13,287 nucleotides of DNA from an uncultured Bacteroides sp. (GTDB taxonomy: Bacteria > Bacteroidota > Bacteroidia > Bacteroidales > Bacteroidaceae): assembly GCA_900542985.1 (NCBI GenBank), contig UQPQ01000060.1, forward strand, positions 1 to 13,287. The letters are read 5' to 3'. The position numbers and the translations under genes are program-made. Below the pieces are notes generated by a model. It was given only the letters and a program-made list of their open reading frames with translations. It was not told the origin of the DNA and did not search any database. Of this stretch, positions 8,838-13,287 are shown in pieces (positions within the stretch are counted from its first letter, which is position 1; the number at the start of each line of letters is the position of its first letter).

Positions 8838-8880
8838 TCTTATAAATGAAACATGTAATTAACAGTTTGAAAATTCAATT

Positions 8881-10557
8881 ATGGAAAGATCATTTTTATT
8901 ATCAATATCAGCACTGTTTTTGGCATTTGTATCCTGCAGTGATGACATACATAAAGGATATAGAATCGATGGTTATGATTTGATTCTAGAGAAACAACAG
9001 ATTATCAATCATACTAAGGCTGTAAAGTCTATTAACCCTTATGATGAATTAGCTTGTGAGATTTATGATATTTCTAATCCAGATAAAGAAGCTGGCAAAG
9101 CTTACTTGGATTATGAATTAGGAGATGACCCCAAAGAAGGGGCAGGCAGCTTTAAGCTGATGTATAACTTTACAGGACAATCCGAAGACGGTACACCTGA
9201 AAAGGTTTACTTTCAGCAGCGTTGGGGTGATTATCGTGTAGACTTGTCTTTCCATCCCCTAGGATTATCCATTTGGGTAAAAGGTAACCGCCATAATCAG
9301 AATGCTACTTTCCGTTTTATCATTATGGAAGACGAAAAGCAATTTAGCGCAGAAGCTCCTCACGATTACACTCGCAGACGTTGGTCTTATTTTGCTTATG
9401 AAGATACTGAAATTTTGTTGAAAGATGGTTGGACTCGTTTGATTATGCCTTATAGTGCATTTAAATTGTACAAGAAGGGTGAAGGTACCCAATCTGATAC
9501 GCTGCTCATGAATCGCAACGAGGGCTTCCGTATTGAAATTGAAAATACTTCCGGCAAGGCTTGGGAAGGAGAATGCCAAATTGATAACTTGGAGCAGCTC
9601 ACCTCTTATGAATTAAAGGGAGGTACACCTAAGTTCTCAAGTATTTTTATTCAGTTGAATAAAGATGCGTATGAGAATGAAGATTGGGATCAGCAATTTA
9701 GAGATAGTAAAGAAGTGGGTATTGATACGTGGATTATTCAGTATTCTCAGCAGTTTACCGGTAATCATGATGAAACCAATGTATCTTTCTATAAGAACAC
9801 TAATTTGCCCTGGGTACAAGTGAAGTGTGACATCATCGATAAAATGTTTGAAGCTGCTGAACGCAATGGTATGAAAATCATTTTGGGATTGTATCCGGGT
9901 GATTATAGCAAGACCGACCCTACTGATCCTACTAAATACAACATCAATGCAGAACGGAATAAGATGTTGTTTGATGAGGTTTATGAACAATTTGGAAACA
10001 ATCCTTGTCTGGTAGGTTGGTACATCACCGAAGAATTCCATGATGGTTCTTATCCGGTAGGATGGCAACAAGAACCGGCACTTTCTATGCTGGCTAAGTA
10101 TTTGGAAGGTGTTGCTTCTTATATCAAGACTAAATCCAATAAGCCAGTATCTATTGCTCCTGCTTTATGGAGAGGTTTGCCGGCTGATCTTTGTGGACAA
10201 TGGTTCGGACGTATTTTCAAACAGACTCCGAATATTGACCATCTTTATTTACAAGATATTGGTGGCCGTTGTTTGGTTGACTTTGATGTGGATTTGCCTA
10301 ACTGGTATGCTGAAGTTAAAAAAGCTTGTGATGAGAATGGGGTTATATTTGGTGTGGATATCGAATCTTTCAAAAGCTGTAACTGTCCGAATGTTCCTTA
10401 TAAGGCGAAAGATTGGGCTGAATTGAAAGAACAGTTGTTGGTGGCAGGTCTCTTTACAGAACACATCACCAACTTCAGTTGGGTTACCTTTAAGAAGGGA
10501 ACCAATAACTATGAAGGATATAAAATTTACTTAAAGGAAAATAATCTGTTACCGTGA
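8881..10557 (+). CDS. Surface lipoprotein with N-terminal beta-sandwich and DUF4434-like TIM-barrel domain (putative glycoside hydrolase)
   Basis: A 558-residue lipoprotein: the signal peptide ends FVSC (Cys19) and is followed by Ser-Asp-Asp, a strong Bacteroidota surface-export signal. Residues about 45-245 resemble a carbohydrate-binding jelly-roll (LSIWVKG, then GWTRLIMPYSAF, closing with ECQIDNLEQL). From about 252 the chain follows a TIM-barrel pattern of DUF4434 type (SSIFIQLN, GIDTWIIQYS, MKIILGLYPGDYS, LVGWYITEEF, PVSIAPAL, HLYLQDIGG, IFGVDIESF). Glu384/Glu385 after strand-like GWYIT and Glu495 in GVDIESF are placed like the acid/base and nucleophile of retaining glycosidases, but catalysis is inferred only. 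It is separated from the susCD block by a hairpin-bearing 114 bp spacer, so it may be expressed at a different level. The likely role is cutting the glycan at the surface before import. DUF4434 assignment is from remembered family motifs. Confidence 0.8.
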   Translation: MERSFLLSISALFLAFVSCSDDIHKGYRIDGYDLILEKQQIINHTKAVKSINPYDELACEIYDISNPDKEAGKAYLDYELGDDPKEGAGSFKLMYNFTGQSEDGTPEKVYFQQRWGDYRVDLSFHPLGLSIWVKGNRHNQNATFRFIIMEDEKQFSAEAPHDYTRRRWSYFAYEDTEILLKDGWTRLIMPYSAFKLYKKGEGTQSDTLLMNRNEGFRIEIENTSGKAWEGECQIDNLEQLTSYELKGGTPKFSSIFIQLNKDAYENEDWDQQFRDSKEVGIDTWIIQYSQQFTGNHDETNVSFYKNTNLPWVQVKCDIIDKMFEAAERNGMKIILGLYPGDYSKTDPTDPTKYNINAERNKMLFDEVYEQFGNNPCLVGWYITEEFHDGSYPVGWQQEPALSMLAKYLEGVASYIKTKSNKPVSIAPALWRGLPADLCGQWFGRIFKQTPNIDHLYLQDIGGRCLVDFDVDLPNWYAEVKKACDENGVIFGVDIESFKSCNCPNVPYKAKDWAELKEQLLVAGLFTEHITNFSWVTFKKGTNNYEGYKIYLKENNLLP

Positions 10558-10571
10558 GTATTTAGAACTAA

Positions 10572-10593
10572 AATCTGCCGGATAATGCAGATT
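10572..10593 (+). other. Short hairpin after the DUF4434-like lipoprotein gene
   Basis: AATCTGC (10572-10578) pairs perfectly with GCAGATT (10587-10593) around an eight-base loop. It starts 15 bases after the stop codon and abuts the next, stronger hairpin with one base between them. It may act together with that hairpin as an mRNA 3'-end structure. Confidence 0.35.
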
Positions 10594-10594
10594 G

Positions 10595-10625
10595 ACATAG
10601 GGTGAGGCTCATTCTCACCCTATGT
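10595..10625 (+). terminator. Strong terminator-like hairpin
   Basis: ACATAGGGTGAG (10595-10606) is perfectly complementary to CTCACCCTATGT (10614-10625), giving a GC-rich 12 bp stem with a seven-base loop (GCTCATT). It lies 37 bases after the lipoprotein stop codon. The following sequence is ATAATTTAT, only weakly U-rich, so full intrinsic termination is uncertain. It is a good candidate for the 3' end of the main PUL transcript or for partial read-through control. Confidence 0.55.
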
Positions 10626-10682
10626 ATAATTTATGAGGTTTTGCCTTACGTGATTTCTAAAAGATTAATGAATCATACTAAT

Positions 10683-10707
10683 CAAGTTTTGGACAATCCA
10701 AAACTTG
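10683..10707 (+). promoter_or_regulatory. Inverted repeat just upstream of the phosphoesterase start
   Basis: CAAGTTTTGGA (10683-10693) is the perfect reverse complement of TCCAAAACTTG (10697-10707), with only three unpaired bases between. It ends 20 bases before the ATG at 10728. It could be an attenuator or stability hairpin in the leader of the next gene, a second terminator (followed by GGGGTTTAAT), or an operator palindrome for a regulator. I saw no convincing Bacteroides -33/-7 promoter (TTTG and TAnnTTTG) at suitable spacing around it, so the role stays open. Confidence 0.45.
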
Positions 10708-10727
10708 GGGTTTAATATATAGCAAAA

Positions 10728-11720
10728 ATGAAGATGAATGAAATATTGTTTTGTTTGTTGGCAGTGTTGAATGTATGTTCAGTTTGGGCACAGCCAAAGA
10801 CATTGAAATTTGGTAAAAATGGAGATTTTAAAATCGTTCAGTTTACCGATGTTCATTATAAATACGATGATCAAGCCAATTCTCAGATAGCATTGGATAG
10901 AATGAATGAAGTGTTGGATGCAGAACATCCTGATTGTGTAGTTTTTACTGGAGATGCGGTTGTGTCCAATGAATCTTTTAAAGGATGGGATATAGTATTG
11001 GATGTATGTATTCGTCGTAATATACCTTATGCAGTAGTATTTGGTAATCATGATGATGAATACGATCATACACGTCAGGAATTGTATGATTACATTTCAA
11101 AGAAAAAGGGTAATTTGATGCCTGTTCGTATTGGGGATGTGGCTCCGGACTATGTCCTGACTGTGAAGTCTTCTACCGATAAGAATAAGGATGCAGCTCT
11201 CCTGTATTGTATTGACTCGCACTCTTATACTCAGGTAAAGTCTGTCCCTGGTTATGATTGGATTAAATTTGATCAGATTGCTTGGTATCGTGAACAAAGC
11301 AAGACGTTTACAGAAAATAATGGCGGTACTCCGCTGCCTGCATTGGCTTTCTTCCACATTGCTATTCCTGAATATAAGGATGCTTTGATGGAAGACAAAA
11401 ATCGCATGTTTGGTTGCAAGGCTGAAATGGTATGTTGCCCTACTACCAATTCCGGCTTTTTTACTTCGGTTAAAGAGTGTGGAGATGTAATGGGGATGTT
11501 TGTCGGTCACGATCATAATAACGATTATGCTGTGGCTTATAAGGAAGTATTGTTGGCTTATGGTCGTTATACCGGTGGTAATACAGTTTATAACGATTTG
11601 GCATCCAATGGCGCACGCGTCATTGTTTTGCGTGAAGGTGAACGTAAGTTTGATACCTATATTCGGATTGCTAATAATGAAATAGAGTCGTTTGTTACTT
11701 TCCCAAATAGTTTCTATTAA
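10728..11720 (+). CDS. Exported calcineurin-like metallophosphoesterase (Dcr2/PAP29-like)
   Basis: A 330-residue protein with a signal peptide ending VWAQ and no lipobox, so it is expected in the periplasm or secreted. All metallophosphoesterase metal-binding blocks are present in order: FTDVH (Asp41, His43), FTGDAV (Asp76), FGNHDDE (Asn107, His108), FFHIAIPEY (His210) and GHDHNND (His261, His263). The core is therefore intact and probably active with two metal ions. The arrangement with a conserved FFHIAIPEY resembles the single-domain Dcr2/purple-acid-phosphatase-29-like group; actual substrates of bacterial members are mostly unknown. ATG 10728 is chosen; an in-frame ATG two codons later is equally plausible. 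In this locus it may remove phosphate or cleave a phosphodiester in the imported glycan. It sits behind a hairpin-rich 170 bp spacer and 44 bp before the next gene, so it may head a second expression unit. Confidence 0.9.
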   Translation: MKMNEILFCLLAVLNVCSVWAQPKTLKFGKNGDFKIVQFTDVHYKYDDQANSQIALDRMNEVLDAEHPDCVVFTGDAVVSNESFKGWDIVLDVCIRRNIPYAVVFGNHDDEYDHTRQELYDYISKKKGNLMPVRIGDVAPDYVLTVKSSTDKNKDAALLYCIDSHSYTQVKSVPGYDWIKFDQIAWYREQSKTFTENNGGTPLPALAFFHIAIPEYKDALMEDKNRMFGCKAEMVCCPTTNSGFFTSVKECGDVMGMFVGHDHNNDYAVAYKEVLLAYGRYTGGNTVYNDLASNGARVIVLREGERKFDTYIRIANNEIESFVTFPNSFY

Positions 11721-11764
11721 TCAGATTGTTTAATTGCAAATTTCGTTAAACCTTTTTTGTATTC

Positions 11765-13150
11765 ATGAAAAATATATTATTGTTTTGTTTTACACTGCTG
11801 TGTACTCTAGGCGTGCAAGCTGGTGACTTAATAGATTTGATCTTGATTCCACCTGGAAAGATTACGAATAAAGTCAAGTTAGATATTCGTGGAGGAATTG
11901 TAAATAAGAGCTCTGTAGAACAGACTTATCAGGTTTCTTTATATTGGGGGAAGGAAAAAGCATCTGCTCTGCTCTGTGATACCATGTTGAACATTGCTGC
12001 CGGTAAATCGGATGTGGTGAAGGTGGTGATTCCTACAGCGGATAAGGTTGGAAAGCATAAGGTGATCTTGAAGGTTACCGAAAGCGGTAACGTATATCGG
12101 AAAGTAAATTCAATCGAAGTTATTCAGTCGGACATTCGTTCCATACAGCAAATATCTGGGGCATGGGCGGGTATTTATCATTGGAGTGAAACTGAAGGAA
12201 AGCATTGGAATCAGGATATTAAGAAGATGACCGATAATCAATGGCGCGAATTGGTTCGTTCAATGAATAAGTTGGATATGAATATGATGGTTATTCAAGA
12301 AGTTTTCCGTAATGAACAATATGTGGGTAAGCATTCTACAAATGTAGATAATTACCAAGGGAAGGCTTTTTATCCATCTAAGTTATATCCCGGACGCATG
12401 GATATTGCGGCTAAAGACCCAATAGAAGCTATTCTATCCGAGGCTGATAAACAAGGTATGAACGTGTTGATGGGCGTGGGTATGTTTGCTTGGTTCGATT
12501 TTACTCCCGAATCTTTGGAGTGGCATAAACGTGTGGCCAAAGAACTTTGGGACATGTATGGACATCACGAATCTTTTTATGCTTTTTATGTGTCTGAAGA
12601 AAGTGGAGGCGGTTTAGATAATTGGGAACAACTGCCCGAAATACGTAAAAAGAGAAAAGATGATATCGTGAATTTCTTTAAGGAGTTTAAGGCTTATTGT
12701 AACAGCTTTGCTCCGGGTAAACCGGTGATGTTGGCAACCAACAGTTTTGAAGTACCTAATGGTATGGATACTTATCCGGAACTTTTAAACTATCTGGACA
12801 TTTTATGCCCATTTGGCTTTGCTCGTATGCCGGAAGGTGATTTGACAGGTAAGCAGGCTGCTGATATGTTGCAAAAGGCATGTGATGATGCAAACGCTCA
12901 TTTCTGGTTTGATTTGGAAGTATTCCTCTTTAATCCAGACAATTCTTTGTATCCACGTCCGGTTGAAGAGATAATTCGCGACCTGAATCTGTTTGATAAT
13001 TTTGAGAAAATTCTTTGCTATCAGTTCCCCGGTGTGTTCAATGACCCCAAAATGTCTATTCGCATAGGCGAGGCTCGTACCATTGATTTATTCAATGGAT
13101 ATATGAAATACTTGAAAGAACTGAAATATAGGAATAAAAAACGTAAATAA
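11765..13150 (+). CDS. Exported DUF4434-like TIM-barrel protein with N-terminal Ig-like domain (putative glycoside hydrolase)
   Basis: A 461-residue protein with a signal peptide (cleavage after about Ala19, GVQAG) and no lipobox cysteine, so probably periplasmic. Residues about 22-120 form an Ig/CARDB-like beta-sandwich (NKVKLDIRGGIVNKSSVEQTY, then GKHKVILKVTE). From about 128 a TIM-barrel region follows: ISGAWAGIYHWSE, LDMNMMVIQEVF, GMNVLMGVGMFAWFDF, FYAFYVSEES, KPVMLATN, LDILCPFGFARM and FWFDLEVFLF. Glu278/Glu279 and Glu385 occupy the same relative positions as Glu384/Glu385 and Glu495 in the lipoprotein upstream, suggesting the two are distant paralogues with a shared active-site layout. 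The QD motif at the sixth-strand region of the upstream protein is replaced here by CPFG. Enzymatic function is inferred. It follows the phosphoesterase by 44 bp, suggesting co-transcription; no strong terminator follows. Confidence 0.75.
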   Translation: MKNILLFCFTLLCTLGVQAGDLIDLILIPPGKITNKVKLDIRGGIVNKSSVEQTYQVSLYWGKEKASALLCDTMLNIAAGKSDVVKVVIPTADKVGKHKVILKVTESGNVYRKVNSIEVIQSDIRSIQQISGAWAGIYHWSETEGKHWNQDIKKMTDNQWRELVRSMNKLDMNMMVIQEVFRNEQYVGKHSTNVDNYQGKAFYPSKLYPGRMDIAAKDPIEAILSEADKQGMNVLMGVGMFAWFDFTPESLEWHKRVAKELWDMYGHHESFYAFYVSEESGGGLDNWEQLPEIRKKRKDDIVNFFKEFKAYCNSFAPGKPVMLATNSFEVPNGMDTYPELLNYLDILCPFGFARMPEGDLTGKQAADMLQKACDDANAHFWFDLEVFLFNPDNSLYPRPVEEIIRDLNLFDNFEKILCYQFPGVFNDPKMSIRIGEARTIDLFNGYMKYLKELKYRNKKRK

Positions 13151-13161
13151 AAAAGAAAGTG

Positions 13162-13212
13162 ATGAAGCGCTGTTATCTATATCTGTTTATCCTAATAGAG
13201 ATGTGTTGTTGA
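13162..13212 (+). pseudogene. Signal-peptide-like mini open frame (possible gene remnant)
   Basis: Eleven bases after the last gene's stop, an ATG in an A-rich context opens MKRCYLYLFILIEMCC followed by TGA. A positively charged start, a hydrophobic run and a cysteine pair look like the beginning of a lipoprotein signal peptide, cut off by a stop. It may be the remnant of a deleted downstream PUL gene, a tiny translated peptide, or chance. The nearby tRNA-like fragment fits a scar of rearrangement. Evidence is weak. Confidence 0.2.
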
Positions 13213-13224
13213 TGCAATAAAATA

Positions 13225-13245
13225 GCTCATTGGCGGAATTGGTAG
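13225..13245 (+). other. tRNA-Leu-like 5' fragment
   Basis: The 15 bases TGGCGGAATTGGTAG (13231-13245, beginning at the second T of 13230-13231) equal the conserved positions about 8-22 of many bacterial tRNA-Leu genes, including the GGCGG-AATTGGTAG D-arm. The similarity stops afterwards: the sequence continues TGTTTAATC instead of the ACGCG-like continuation, and no anticodon, variable or T arm follows. It is therefore not a functional tRNA. It could be a truncated tRNA left by recombination or an integration-site relic, or a coincidence. Confidence 0.35.
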
Positions 13246-13255
13246 TGTTTAATCA

Positions 13256-13277
13256 ATAAAAAACAAATATTTTTTAT
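13256..13277 (+). repeat. AT-rich inverted repeat at the right edge
   Basis: ATAAAAAA (13256-13263) is the reverse complement of TTTTTTAT (13270-13277), around a CAAATA loop. An A-stem/T-run of this sort could work as a weak terminator for the locus, on either strand. It overlaps the ATG at 13276 that could begin the next gene. In AT-rich DNA such repeats also arise by chance. Confidence 0.25.
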
Positions 13278-13287
13278 GAATCAGTTC
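13276..13287 (+). CDS. Possible start of the next gene (3' cut by the window)
   Basis: An ATG after a T-run opens MNQF and reaches the window edge without a stop. Only four codons are visible, so neither coding status nor product can be judged. It is listed because the preceding A-rich then T-rich stretch resembles other gene starts in this locus. Confidence 0.15.

Noticed and set aside
10109..10426. Same-strand 105-residue open frame inside the DUF4434-like lipoprotein gene
   Set aside because: It overlaps a gene with clear domain content in another frame, has no start context and no recognisable protein features; a frame shadow.
10626..10682. Bacteroides-type promoter (TTTG and TAnnTTTG) before the phosphoesterase
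   Set aside because: A TTTG at 10640-10643 is present, but no TAnnTTTG occurs at the required distance; AAGTTTTG at 10684-10691 is a mismatch and lies within the palindrome.
11500..11685. Same-strand 61-residue open frame inside the phosphoesterase gene
   Set aside because: It overlaps the conserved GHDH-containing end of a well-supported enzyme; a frame shadow.
13225..13287. A complete tRNA gene at the right edge
   Set aside because: Only the 5' D-arm part matches; no anticodon or T arm is present in the remaining sequence.

Overview
The window looks like gut Bacteroidota DNA (Bacteroides, Phocaeicola or a close relative). It carries a SusC-type TonB-dependent transporter followed two bases later by a SusD-type lipoprotein. 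Several lipoproteins have a Ser-Asp-Asp-like export tail after the lipid-attached cysteine. Start codons sit in A-rich stretches without clear Shine-Dalgarno sites, and the DNA is moderately AT-rich. All genes are on the + strand and read like one polysaccharide utilization locus (PUL). The left edge cuts the first gene.

Layout: (1) 1-2552, two probable cytoplasmic enzymes: an ADP-ribosylglycohydrolase-fold protein (5' end missing) and a RenBP-type N-acylglucosamine 2-epimerase. (2) 2580-8766, the outer-membrane uptake unit: SusC-like transporter, SusD-like lipoprotein, and a third lipoprotein in the SusE-like glycan-binding slot. (3) 8767-8880, a spacer with a strong 12-13 bp hairpin and a weaker second one. 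(4) 8881-10557, a surface-lipoprotein TIM-barrel enzyme candidate of DUF4434 type with an N-terminal beta-sandwich. (5) 10558-10727, a spacer with three hairpins. (6) 10728-13150, an exported calcineurin-like metallophosphoesterase and a second, non-lipidated DUF4434-like protein. (7) 13151-13287, a short tail with a 16-codon signal-peptide-like open frame, a 15-base match to the 5' part of tRNA-Leu, an AT-rich inverted repeat and a possible next start codon.

Inferred working model: the SusD-like and third lipoproteins capture a glycan at the surface, and the lipoprotein DUF4434-like enzyme may cut it there. The SusC-like pore imports the products. The phosphoesterase and the second DUF4434-like protein act in the periplasm, and the epimerase and ADP-ribosylglycohydrolase-like protein process released units in the cytoplasm. 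No classical glycoside hydrolase, polysaccharide lyase, sulfatase, sugar transporter or regulator is visible. The degradative chemistry would therefore fall on poorly characterised families, and the substrate cannot be read from the sequence. A HexNAc- and phosphate-containing glycan is the most economical guess.

The most interesting points are this unusual enzyme set, the hairpin-rich spacers that separate the SusCD block from the enzymes, the tRNA-Leu-like fragment at the right edge, and a seven-G tract at the domain boundary of the first gene.
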